Shown piece by piece: positions 20,158 through 32,100 of a stretch of DNA of 64,000 bases (its first letter is position 1; each line of letters begins with the position of its first letter). Both the position numbers and the translations under genes were made by a program. Source of the stretch: Membranipora membranacea (Eukaryota; Bryozoa; Gymnolaemata; Cheilostomatida; Membraniporidae); contig OU612067.1 of assembly GCA_914767715.1 (NCBI GenBank), positions 25,892,162-25,956,161 of the forward strand, in the 5' to 3' direction. Below the pieces are notes generated by a model that worked only from the letters and a program-made list of their open reading frames with translations, was not told where the DNA came from and did no database searches.

Positions 20158-23100
20158 CTGCAAATTAGAATATGTATCTGTTTTTAAAATGCATTAAATC
20201 TGAGTGATGATAAAAGCGAGTGACTAATGAATAGGATTAGTAAAATTAGTAAACCAGCCAAACCCTTCCTATTTGAGTCATCAATAGGTTGGAAGTTATA
20301 ATTAAAATATCACGCAAATACTCATGTTACCATATTTAGACCAGGCCCAGGAGACGGACTCTCAATAGACCACAGACCGTCATTCAGGGATGTCATCCTC
20401 TCCACTCTACACACTACTCACAAATGATTAACAAAAGGCACCTATATTGATCATGATCATGAAAATTTACATTGAAATAAAAAGTGTTCTGATATTAAAG
20501 GAAAAAACGAGAAAAACTCTGCATTCGTTAATGTCTCATCGATTAACCCGAAGGGGTTCTGTATCAGGCAGAATCTAGAGCAGAGTATGGGTTAGGTTCG
20601 GTGGTAATGTGGCCTTGTGGTATTGTAAAATACTGTTCATAAAACACTTAGATCTTGTAGTTCACAAGCCTAACAAATTTTTGAAGGTCAGAGCCTTGTA
20701 ATCGGTGTGACTTGATTTGTTGACATAGTAGAAGGCATCCAAATAACAAAGAATCTAGGAAATGAATCAGGCTAATGAGAAGCCACCTTGGTAATGCGCT
20801 CCTATCAAGCTAAGCAGATCACCAACTCCTCATCATATTTTTTCGATATGAATAAGATGTGAGAAATTTGGATGGTCTAATGGGATCATACCAAAATATG
20901 ACCGGGTCTTAGAAATCACACTATCATAGATATATAAAATAGAAATTAACCAAATTTTTAAAAACGAGGTAGCGCTGACTTTAGAGGTAGGTAATCAGTG
21001 CTTAAGGCCAGGCAAAGGACACTTTCTGATATAATTCCTAACCTCAATAATCTGCCAGCCAGATTTACTCTCCCCAGCTGCTACAACTATGGAAAAAAAT
21101 AAGAGCATAGGTAGGATATGTTATCATCATTGCACCATACGTATGATATGCGTAATATAAACATAGGCCTACTTATAACAGAATGCCACAAAAGTGTTCC
21201 ATTCATTGACAAGTTGAGTAGTAAATTTATTTGACGTTGAAAGATGGATTGGAAATAGTGGATACCAAATAGGTCTTTGCATATAAAGCATCCAGATACA
21301 AATTTGACAGAGGCGGGTGGGTTTCTAACAGAAGAGGATGGGTTGTAGATGTTGTGCTAAAAATGTGTCTGGTAATTGACCATCTGAAATTGATGGCCAG
21401 TAAACACTGACAGATGGGTATTTGTCATAAGCGGATGGCCCTTTTACACAGATGTGTGCTAAATGGCCATTTGCAGGACATATTTTTAGCACAACAGGCG
21501 GTGGTTATAGAATAATTTGATTCTGAATAATTTGATTGTGGCCATGGATATAAGTTTTATGGTGAGTCAACCTTATTGAAAACGCTTCTATTCCTTATAA
21601 CTATAGCACAGTGCGGCGATAGATTGTATCAGTATAAGGGTATTCATTGCACATATTCACGTGGCTGGCTTCTAGTGCAATCTGGGTTATCGGATCTATT
21701 GATAATAAGAGTCAACCTGCCAGGCCCGGAAGTGGCCTCAATTTACAAAACTGTTTTCTAGCTCTCTTCTTGTGATTGCGACTCACTACACTACTAGACT
21801 TGATACACCCTGATAGTGACAGTCTAAGGACTACGAGTGGCTGAGCAGTCCCTGGACAGGAAATTGGTTGAGTTCCTTTCAAACTAAACAAATGACCTAC
21901 TCGGACTATACCGGCAACAGTAAACACTGAATCATAGTGATGCTCACTTTGTGTTCGCCTGCAAATGGGAGGATTCAATATCACAAGACAAGCTTTAAAC
22001 ACTCATATATCAGCATCAACAAGCCCCATCTCTGATATTTTCAGTAGTCTGGTGCACAGGATAATTTCTGTTATTGATTGGAAAGCACTTCAGCACACTG
22101 CCTCAGCATGTACCAGTTTATGTAATACTATCTATACTCACTAGATAACTTCTCTTGTGGTGTCAGATTTACAGTCTATCTATGAGTTGGCAGTCAATCC
22201 TAGTCCCAACAAACCGAGGTGACAACGCAATGATGTTCACCCAACTGCTAACACTATAATGGTTTGTATCGAAGCTGCAGGGACCTGTCAATACTGTCAA
22301 AACTTGATTATCCACATCTCAGGCTAAAGTAAATACTAATAACAAATCACTACGTACTAACCACAGTTTAAATGCTCAAACTTTGCAAGGGTAGGTTTAA
22401 GTGACATTCCATAACCAACCATGCTTAAATGGATGATCATGTTTTTTTCGCTCACGCTTTGATACTTATATTATAGACATGTTAGGCAAGAGGCAATGAA
22501 ATCATGTAATTTCAATGTGAGAAAGAGGGATACCCTTGTTGAGCAAAGTATTAGCAGGATATAAACACAGAGTACTCAGTGATATAAAGTTCACCTTCTC
22601 AAACTATCTTGAAATAGAGCAATTTATTGCCTGCCAATGTTATATGATCTCCCATCGTTACTACAGCCAATATTTGGTGCTAGCCAACATAAAGTCACCC
22701 CCAATCTATAACTGTAACTAATATTTACAGGGCCGGATTCTGCTATAAGACCAGACCAGCCTGGCCGGAGCCCTTTTAAATGGAGAAAAAAAATTGAAAA
22801 TTCGTCCACAACTTCTTGTATTATTGAAGAAATAAAGATAAAACAAATTTCTCTTAAAATCCACATGGGCGGCCATTTTTGTTTATGTTGCTATGGAAAT
22901 TCACACATTGTCACGCGAAAAAGGAGACTTTCCGTGAGAATTTAGATATGCTAATAATTAATTTTAACAATATTGTGTACAAATAGACATCAATGAATGA
23001 TGACCCCGATGAACCAAGGGTAGGGGTTGGCAACGGTCTCAGACTACGTATAAAGATCAAAGGGCTGAATTTTTTTGAAATGTCATTTCTTGATGCAATG

Positions 23101-26100
23101 ACATTTCTCCTACTGGATAAGGATTAATACACTTCAAAATGACATAACAGAGGTAAGAAAGACTGTAGATTTGATTTATCACAATGAAAAGAGCCTATGA
23201 AATGGCGGTCACATTGTAATGATGTGCCAAAGATGTGGTGGTAAATCTTGAATATTTGCTTTAAAAATTGACTTATTTAAATTATGACTCAGTTTGTTGC
23301 TGTTGAATATTTGGGTCTAAAAGCCCCTTCTGAATTCTTATAAGATCTTCATTGTTCCCTCTTGTAAATAAGATATGTTGTCACTGCCCGATTTTGCTTG
23401 CAATCTTAGCTTTAATGTGATATTTTATATTACTGAAATTTTCAATTTTAACCTTTTAAATGCAATGTAACTGCCACCTGATGAATTAGTAAACACAAAA
23501 AGTGATGTTGAATATTTGTTCTACACATGTTTGTGCCTTGGATTTCACTCATTGCCTATGATTTAGGGTGATGTGGTTCTTTAATTCTGGCTTATGATGA
23601 CAACACCTCTTTTCCGCCTCACAATCTGAACTCTTGACTGCCATTACCCTCTTGTTAGCTGTGTTGTGACATTAGCTTGATGTTGTGTCACATATGTGTG
23701 TTCCTATGCTATATATCACCCAGATTAGCTGTATCTGAGTATAATACTGTTATGTTTGTGTCCTTTGGGCCTTCTACTGGGAAACGTTCAGCTAAACAAC
23801 CTGCCTAGTCTACCTCTACAAAATACTCTAGTAGTCAAGTTGCTACTAGCTAGGACTCTTTCTTCTTTTATAGGACACTGGAATGATTCTTACAGCTACT
23901 ACCTCTAGCTACTGGTGCAGCACATGACTTGTGTGTGCTTATCAAAGAAACAGAATTGTCTTGCCAAGACAATAGAATGTAGCAGGTATTTTTGAAGTAC
24001 AATATTCCTTGACAAAAGTATGGGCTACTAGTAGAGCTGCACACCAGGCAATTATGATAATGCAGCATTCGAAATCTGCAAAAGCCATGCAGCTCTATCT
24101 GCATCAGAGCTGTTGTAATGCCAATCAAGTTTAGCCTGGGCAGCCTAGCCTGCTCAGGCTAAATCAAGTCATTATTTTTCTGTTGTACAGTATTCACATG
24201 GCTTGGCAATATGGACACTTTTGGGAGTTGCAAGCTCTTTGATTGCATAATTATGGGGAGGACAACTCCGAAGTGTTGAACAAGTTGTCAATAAACAACC
24301 CAGTCTGATCTGGGAGGTCCAAACATCCTGGTCTGAGCAATTATTACATCTTGACCTGACTAATGTCAGAAGTCATCGATGATCAATAAGACTGCTTTCA
24401 ATATTATGTTTTATTGTGTAACAGAACATGGCTTTCAATGAAAATCATGACGTGATAATTTATATTTTACAGGTCAGCCAGCCTGTATAACAAGTCAGTC
24501 AATTCAAGTAAGAAATTCTGCGGGTGCCTATTCCACAGTCGGAAAGAGCAGAAAGCGAGCAGTGTGACAATCTGTTGGTGATAACACAACATGGTTGGCT
24601 GGTTTACAAAGCGTAAACAGAGTCTATGGAATGGTGAAACACGGAAACTGAAAGGATTACTAATATTACTCATTGACATGTCATGTTATGAGCTTTTCTT
24701 TATATTGAACTTCCTCATAGAATGAAGAAGAGTCGGCTTGATAAACTGTACCGTTTTTTATGTCCATATGCATGGAATAAAAAACTTTCGTCTTTACAGG
24801 GAAATGTAAACTCGTTAACTTGAAAAGTGATCTACCTGCATATGAGCTGGGATGATACTAGCTGTCTTTTGAGAAAATGCTGCAATAAACCAAAAAATCC
24901 TGAAACTTTATTGCATCTGCATCTTGTTCAAGTAAAATTATCATGATGTGATTGACTAGACTTGGGTTGATTCATACCACCATGTCTACACTTAAAAACA
25001 CTGAGTTGAAGTAAGAATATATATATAATATACTGCATATGCATAATAAATGTTTGCGAATAGAAAAGAAAATTGTAACATGTTGAATATGGCCAGGACA
25101 TAGATTTCTATAGAACTGCTAGACACATCGAAGACCATCATTATTCATGCTATTTATAAAATCATTAGATACCTAAAACCAAGAGTTACTCCTTACTGAC
25201 TGCACTGACAAGTTGACCTAGTGGGTATTTTCCCTTTATTATTATTGGCTCCTGATTATGTGTCTCAGGGATGAGTGGACTAGTTGCAGAGGTAGGAAGC
25301 TCATTGTGCTTGTACCCACCAAGAAGAGTACAACCATTGAGGGGAGTTGCAGGGACAGAAAAAAAAGAGGATATTTTAGTGACTGAGTGGTCCAAATGGA
25401 TCCCTAGACTGTCGGTGACCTATTACTGTTTTGGACACAATTGTCAGATTTATGTCATCTGCTATGCAGTTTGCATGAGAGAGAGAGACTCATCCACATT
25501 TAATTTGTCCAACATCTCCTCTAGTTGCTAGGATTTTGTAAACAATGATTGATAGTCTGATTTCTTCTCATGATACATACTGACTCTCGTGATCTGACTG
25601 GGCATGTAGATCACTGATAAACTAGGCTGTAGTTACCACAAAGTAGATGTCGTAAGGCTAAGTATAAATCATGCGTGACTTTAAATTGCGCATGTGCAAG
25701 AACAATGAGTTTAGTCTAGGTTCTGAGAGAAAATTCGGTCAGGGAGAATGGGATAGCCCCTGCATGAACTCCCAATCAAAATCAGCTAATAGTGACAAGA
25801 GAGAATAACTATCAATATCAATTCCGCACGCATTGAAGAGCATACCACCAGAGCAGGTAGCCAATCAGATGGCTTCGGAATTCCGAGGCTCAATTTTGCA
25901 GAGATCAGCTCATGCCCAGAGCTGAGCATGCGCAGAATGCTCATGATAGGGAAAAGATAACACCAGTAATGTTTGTCTGTATTGTTTTCTAGGACTATAT
26001 AGACCTAGTCTATTATTTCCGAAGTAATATCATAAAATATCTATGACATAAAAAAATACATCGAAACAGGACTAAGACAGTACTATCAGTCTCGTTGCCT

Positions 26101-26121
26101 ACCCCTAAACTATGCCCTTGG

Positions 26122-26147
26122 ATGAACTAAACCTAGGTTTAGTTCAT
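26122..26147. repeat. 26-bp perfect palindrome
   Basis: ATGAACTAAACC followed by its exact complement, with no spacer. The same ATGAACTAAACC half recurs in inverted orientation at 26511-26552. It may be a regulatory palindrome or the joined ends of a small foldback element. Confidence 0.7.
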
Positions 26148-26510
26148 TGATGACCCTGCATTGTATTACATCAGTAAATATGCATAACAGTGATCTCAGC
26201 CATTTAATTTGGCAGCAGTTATGACTGGAAAAAATAAAAATTTAGATTTTTATTTCACAATCACAACAATTGACAAAAAAAAGGAAGACAGATACTGGGT
26301 GAGTTTTGATTCTTATTTACCACAACTTTGGCACAGTTTTATCAGCAGACCACATCACTCAGTTCAGTACTCACAGTGACAGCCAGAGTCACACTTGTGA
26401 TGTGTGAGTTGTCCACAGGCCTGACCAGAGACTTGGATTGGATTTTATGTTTTGGGGATTTCGGTTGGGGTGGGGTGGGTCCAAGTCAAACTGTTTGGAG
26501 TGGGTGGTGG

Positions 26511-26600
26511 CAATGAACTAAACCTTTAGTTAATTGGTGGTTTAGTTCATTGGTGGTGGGGGGGGGGGGGTTGGTTGGCTCAATGAACTTGAGTTCATTG
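26511..26600. repeat. Inverted repeat cluster of the AATGAACTAAACC motif
   Basis: CAATGAACTAAACC at 26511-26524 pairs with GGTTTAGTTCATTG at 26539-26552. CAATGAACTTGAGTTCATTG at 26581-26600 is itself a palindrome. A G13 tract (26558-26570) lies between them. The half-site is the same as in the 26122 palindrome 370 bp away. Confidence 0.65.
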
Positions 26601-26670
26601 GTTGGCTAAACGGGGTATGACATTTCAGATGATTGGCCCACTAGTAATAATATTCTGCAACTCATTGCAG

Positions 26671-27293
26671 GAATGAATCGAGTAGTGAGGTAGTCGCGTA
26701 TAATACAAATTCGGATATTGACCCAATACCCGTTGCTCCTCCAGTACCAACAGCACCGGCACCACCTCAGCTGCAACCTCTACCAATACTCGGTATGCAT
26801 AAAACAAAATCATCTGAATGACTACTACCTTTTACTATAGCTACTATTATTGTATTACTCTATCATTACAATTGTAACCAACTACAATACTATTTCACTT
26901 TGCCTACTTAGTACAGTACTAGTACGGTAATAGTACGGTACTAGTACGTTACTGGTACGGTGCTAGTACAAGTACAGTACTAGTAGGCAGTAGCGCCACT
27001 ACTTGTAGTAACACCATTAGGTGACTGATATTAGTACTAGTAGTAGTATTGCAACTACTAGTACTAGTAATATAGTATGGTACTTTGACTAAGACTATTT
27101 TTAATACACACAGATGCTGATTATAAGAAACATGATCTTTCAGCTCACTTCAACTTCCCGTATAGAGAGTACGGTGCATCGAAGCGAAAAAAGAAATTAA
27201 GCCACTCATTTTTCATTTCACACCCATGGATTCACTATGATCAAAGCCGGGATGTTCTATTTTGTGATTCATGTTTGATGGCAGCAAAAAAAC
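26671..27293 (+). CDS. Two exons of a TTF-type zinc-finger (ZMYM/hAT-like) gene fragment
   Basis: Exon 26671-26792 (acceptor CATTGCAG, donor GTATGC) encodes a proline-rich segment with PIPVAPPVPTAPAPPQLQP. Exon 27114-27293 (acceptor ACACACAG, donor GTAAGT) encodes FNFPYREYGASKRKKKL, then HPWIHYDQSRDVLFCDSCL. Phases join correctly (G plus AT gives Asp). The W-hhY-x(3)-D-x(3)-C-x(2)-C pattern is the start of a TTF-type zinc finger, found in ZMYM proteins and in hAT-derived transposases. No start, stop or further exon is seen, so it is either a host gene with distant exons or a captured fragment. I cannot tell which. Confidence 0.55.
26895..27085. repeat. TAGTACGG-rich degenerate simple repeat
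   Basis: Many imperfect copies of AGTACGGTACTAGTAC-like units, rich in GTAC and CTAG self-complementary tetramers, in the intron between the two zinc-finger exons. Confidence 0.6.
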
Positions 27294-28997
27294 GTAAGTT
27301 TTTTCTCTGGTCCTGTTGTAAGATTTATAAGTAAGATTCCCTGTTTGCGCGTCCCTTCAGAGAATGTTTTGTGCTTTACTTTTCTCCCTTCTTGTGTATT
27401 ATTACTCAGTATTAAGCTAGGAAGCAAACAGGATTTATGGTGCTATCCATATTTTGACAATCAGTTGACTATGCTTAATCTCTAGATATTTACCTGTTTT
27501 GACTTGGTCTCTTTCTTAGTCTTTTGAATAACAATAAAATTTCTGAAATTATCTGGTTCACAATATTATGTCTTTGTCTTGATATGCCTAAAAGTTTACT
27601 CAGATTGCACAAAAATCCATATTTCATGGTGTTTAACCAAACAAAAATCTTATTCAACTTCACTGTCAGGTTGTGAAAACCCTGTCCTAATTCAATGGCA
27701 GATTTACTTATCAAGTATTTGTTGATGCAGACACCAATCTAATCTACAGCATAAGTGTCATCCTAAGACATCCCATTGACATGCCAGAAAATATTCTCCA
27801 GGCATCATTCTAATAGTTTGCAGCGATTGCTGCAGACTTTGCATAAGTGGCAGATGTACTATAAGGCCAGGTTTATAGAGTTAGCTTATTACCGCGTCCC
27901 CGCCTTCTTCAATATATAATGACCTGAGCTCCACAGCGATTGACAATATGACAATGGTGAGAAGATTGAAGTAGTATCATATCACATACAGCACACCGTC
28001 TCTGTTCACTACTGGTACCTGTACATCACGCTCACAACTACGATCGTCACATTTAATAATAAAAGCAAGGAAAGACAACTACAAATTATCAACAACTACA
28101 ATGACATTAATACAACACTAATATCATCAAAGTGAAACTGCCTGCCAAAGCTGCATCATGTAAACACCATTAGCGCATCAATAAGTATATGCAGCAGCTA
28201 GAGCTTGAGTCAGTGGAATTTAGACTGTCAAGAAGTACAGTAGCAGCATCAGGATCATCGTTCTGTCAAGTAGTTATTTGAACGACGAAGCAGAGAACAT
28301 CGACAGCATCAGAGCTAACATAGAGAGCATAATGATAACGATCAAGAGCCTATCTATGACTAAAGGAATTTACATTCTCGGTAATGCAGGGGTTAGATCA
28401 TTATAAATGAAAGCACAACAGGCAAGTAATAAAGTTTGAGGTTTCACAATTAGTTTCTTCATTGAACATGAAAAATTAAAAAGGTATTAACACAATATAC
28501 AGTCAAAGAAATCAGAGAAATATGTACAAACCAAAGACTTAAAAATATAAAAGGGATAACCAATATATCATACAAACCAATAATATTCAATAGTTTCTAA
28601 ATACATGTATATATGGGAAACATTAAAATTAAATTGTAATCAAAAGCGGGACAAGGTCAAACTGAAGATCGAAGTATTCAAACCAAAGTATTATATACTA
28701 TTGGAGGCTGCAAGATACACATGCATATGTATGTGCGTATGAATACATCAACTGGACTGAAAAGTGAGAATGATGCAGTGATTCAGAAAATCTAAAGAAA
28801 TGTAGTATACAGCAAAAAGTTGAGATCCATACTAAAATGGGAAAATACAACATACTTGTTAGTCCTTTTAGAAATTCGCATCAGAAATGACAGCCACCAG
28901 TGAATGCTTACAGAAAAGAGATTATCCAGTGTAAAATCAGCCCCATGTTTCAATGTGTAAGGTTCATCTCCCACGGTTGACAGAACAAGAGAATTAT
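27294..28997. other. No gene recognised
   Basis: Between the zinc-finger exon and the 3' end of the ANKLE1-like gene on the opposite strand. It would contain the 3'UTR of the latter. Frames 27714-27490 and 28974-28792 show no domain and unlikely composition. Confidence 0.4.
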
Positions 28998-29191
28998 TCA
29001 GACTAGAAAGCTCGGGAGATCTGATTCGTCTCTGATATCAGCAGGTTTAATTTGTCTCTCCCCTTCTATTAATAAAATACTGTAAGCTTTTCTCAGTAGG
29101 TCAGAACCGACGAGTCTCTTCTTCTTAATATCCCAAGTGGAGGCAACTCCGTAATAATTACATTGCGCAATGTTAGTCAGATTCTTTAAAC
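28998..29191 (-). CDS. ANKLE1: ANKLE1-like terminal exon
   Basis: 194 nt from acceptor TGTTGTAG to TGA at 29000-28998. It encodes YYGVASTWDIKKKRLVGSDL, then ILLIEGERQIKP and a short tail. The YGVAxxW and EGERQxxP motifs match the ANKLE1 C-terminus. Confidence 0.85.
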
Positions 29192-32100
29192 CTACAACAG
29201 ATACAGATATAGTTTTAGATTATATGTTCGTGATTATTTAGATGAAGTCAGAAGTTTCTTAAGGGAAAAATACTCATTTAGGAGGTTATATCATGGCTTA
29301 TACATCTACAATACAAATAATATCCACTCATTTAGGAGGTTATATCATGGCTTATACATCTACAATACAAATAATATCCACTCATTTAGGAGGTTATATC
29401 ATGGCTTATACATCTACAATACAAATAATATCCACTCATTTAGCATTTGGTAGTGCGTTACATTGTGTCTGTGCTGGAAAAAGGGGTGCGATCATAAACT
29501 TAATGATAAACCTAGACAGGACACCATATAGAGCTGAAGTGAGGCGCTTGATTGTGGGTGACGTAACGACATTGGAAAACGTAGAAGCAATGATGCTTTG
29601 ATTGATTGATTTACTGTCTACAATCCAGGTTTTTTGTTCATAACTCGATCAATTTTGATCGGACTTTGAGTTCTTTTTTGAAAATTACAACAAATTTTAC
29701 AGCTTGTCAAGAACAGTTCGATACTAATTTTATGCACAAAGATGTTTTGAAGAAGAAATAACAGCATGTTTATGCTTCTGATTGTAAAGCAAATTTCAAA
29801 CTTGAAATCCAATCAAAATCGAGTTATGATCAATAAACCTGGATTATGGACAATATCAATGATAGCATCATTGTTTCTACACCTTTCACTTTTGTTACGT
29901 TGCCCTCAATTAAGTGCCTCACTCCAGCTGTATATGGTATCCCGTCTAGGTTTATTATTAAGTATATATATGGGTGCGATTGAGACTTTCCTCCATTGTT
30001 ACCTGCTACGGGCTTTCAAACCCGTGAGTATTTGAAGGCCAATACCTTTCAAGAGATGATCATTGCGTATCATTTCCCTGGTTTCGTTTCATATATGATT
30101 GACAGATAACTAATGATTGTGCACGTGATCTGAGACATATTATATCATTCAGTGGTTTGCCTGCGTTTTCTCAAATAGTTTGTAGGTAAAAGTCTAATAC
30201 ATACCGATAGCATCCACCATACAAGCTTCTCTGGTGTAAGCCTCTACTGGTTTTATGTTATGGAACACATGAAGTGAGACAACTCCTCTATCTGATTTCC
30301 ATATATCCACATCTGTTTAGTTTTCTCAGAGTTATTCCGCTTCTAGAAACAAAACAGACAATTATTAGAACATCACAACTTGAGGGAGGGGATTACTTGT
30401 GTCCTCTTGTGTTGGGACACCTCATTGGATTAAATGTCTCAAGGGGATGGACCTAGTAGCCCCCGAAACAAGTGTAAAACGCCCTGGTGAACAGCATATG
30501 CGGATCAAATTAGTATATAGTTATATCACCCCTTTATCTGACATGGGATGATGACACAAATATTTATAAGCTTAGAATCTTCACAATTCATCCCAGTCCC
30601 ATGCTGGATGTGGGATGCATCCTGAAAGAGCCCCTAAATAAATCTATAACTCTCACACCTCGTTTTGTAAACTATAGTGCTACACAGATGGATGGTGTAC
30701 ATGGAAAATCATGAAGTTTGTAGAATAGCTCTAGATTAATTTAATTTCTAAGCTATCTTTGTCGCTACCATGAAAGCTATTATCACAACAGCCAATACTT
30801 TCATCAGACTGAAATAACGTTACGTTGTGACAAGTCATGTGACCTGCAGGGAGCCATCAAAACAAGCAAATTAACAAAATCAAGAGGAGCTTTTTTTATC
30901 TGGCTGTATCTCAGGAAGTTATGCACCACCATCCTCAAAACTTTACAATATGTAATTTGAGACATTGGTGGATATAATGTGAAAGTAAGAAGGTCATTGA
31001 CCAATAAGCCCAGAAGTTATGAGTGAAAAACCACGCAGAGAAGCATGATGGTTCTACGGTAGATATAATACCTCCCTTACCCTGATAGCATCTATGAAGT
31101 GCTGATATGGACGAGTTTTCTTCCCTTTACCAATATAGAATATCGAGGAGAGGAAAACTCTGAATGCTTCTCCATTGTTCTCAGTGTCTAAAACAATACG
31201 ATTTGTTTCATTATTATATGTTAGCAACGATCCAGTAGTAGCTCTGGTATAATCTTAGTGATGTGATACACAACCCACATAAATGTGCTTAGGCTACTTC
31301 ACAATTACCCGGGGGTGTTTCAATTAAAAACAGCCAAAATCGCAATTGGATAGGCTACTTCACAATTACCCAGGGGGGGGGGGGGGGGTGTTTAAATCAA
31401 AAACGGCCAAAATAGCAATTTGATCGTTCACTCAATGAATGAGTGATGCCCGGGTCTCGATCAGAAAAAACTCATTTTGGAGTGATTTCGTCTAATTGAA
31501 AGACCAAGTGAGTGAAAAGTTTGAGCAAAGTGATGTGATAACTTGCTATAGTAAAGCATCGCTCTTTCTAATTGAAAGACCCCCAGACTGATACGCGTAA
31601 TTCTATTGTGTGGCATGAAAGTTGGCAAAAGTTTAATACCACCTGCTACAGCGGTTATTATAAGTAGAAGACTTGCTAGATGGAATGCCATCGTTTGACG
31701 GTGATTGTGTAGGCTTATTACACACAGTTTTAGGGTTATCTCTATATACATCACAATCCAATCAAAAGATAAAATTAGTCCTGTCATCAAGTAAACACAC
31801 CACTCACCTAACAGATGGTGTCTAGCTGGCAGATTTTTAGTAGTTCGTGGATCGAGTAATAAATAAGTAAATGACATTTTAGAGTTGCCTTCTCTCCATT
31901 TCCGTCCACCAGCCTCAAAGTGAGCGACCATGTCGTCTTGTAACTGAGCAATACTTTGATGTGAGACACTGCCTTTCATAAACTGCTGAAGCTCTCGAGA
32001 AAAAGCTACAAATCATTAAGATATGAGTATTGTGTCATGTTTAACATATGCTGAAATAATGGTTATAATAGAACATCTGAAAATTCTCAGACATTAACAG

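Larger units (their letters stand above)
20158..26670. other. Unrecognised intergenic region
   Basis: About 6.5 kb upstream of gene A on the minus strand and upstream of the zinc-finger exons on the plus strand. I found no coherent exon series. Frames at 21576, 21712, 23868, 24467 and 25271 have no recognisable domain. The minus frame at 24679-24467 has a LINE-C-terminus-like RLWN near its middle, too weak to call. Palindromic motifs lie at 26122-26147 and 26511-26600. Confidence 0.4.

Noticed and set aside
24467-24679. Minus-strand frame resembling a LINE C-terminus (RLWN motif)
   Set aside because: Only a four-residue resemblance, with no adjoining reverse-transcriptase text.
29273-29601. 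Protein with three 18-residue repeats
   Set aside because: Identical DNA units of a minisatellite inside an intron; the frame is open only because 54 is divisible by three and the unit lacks stops.
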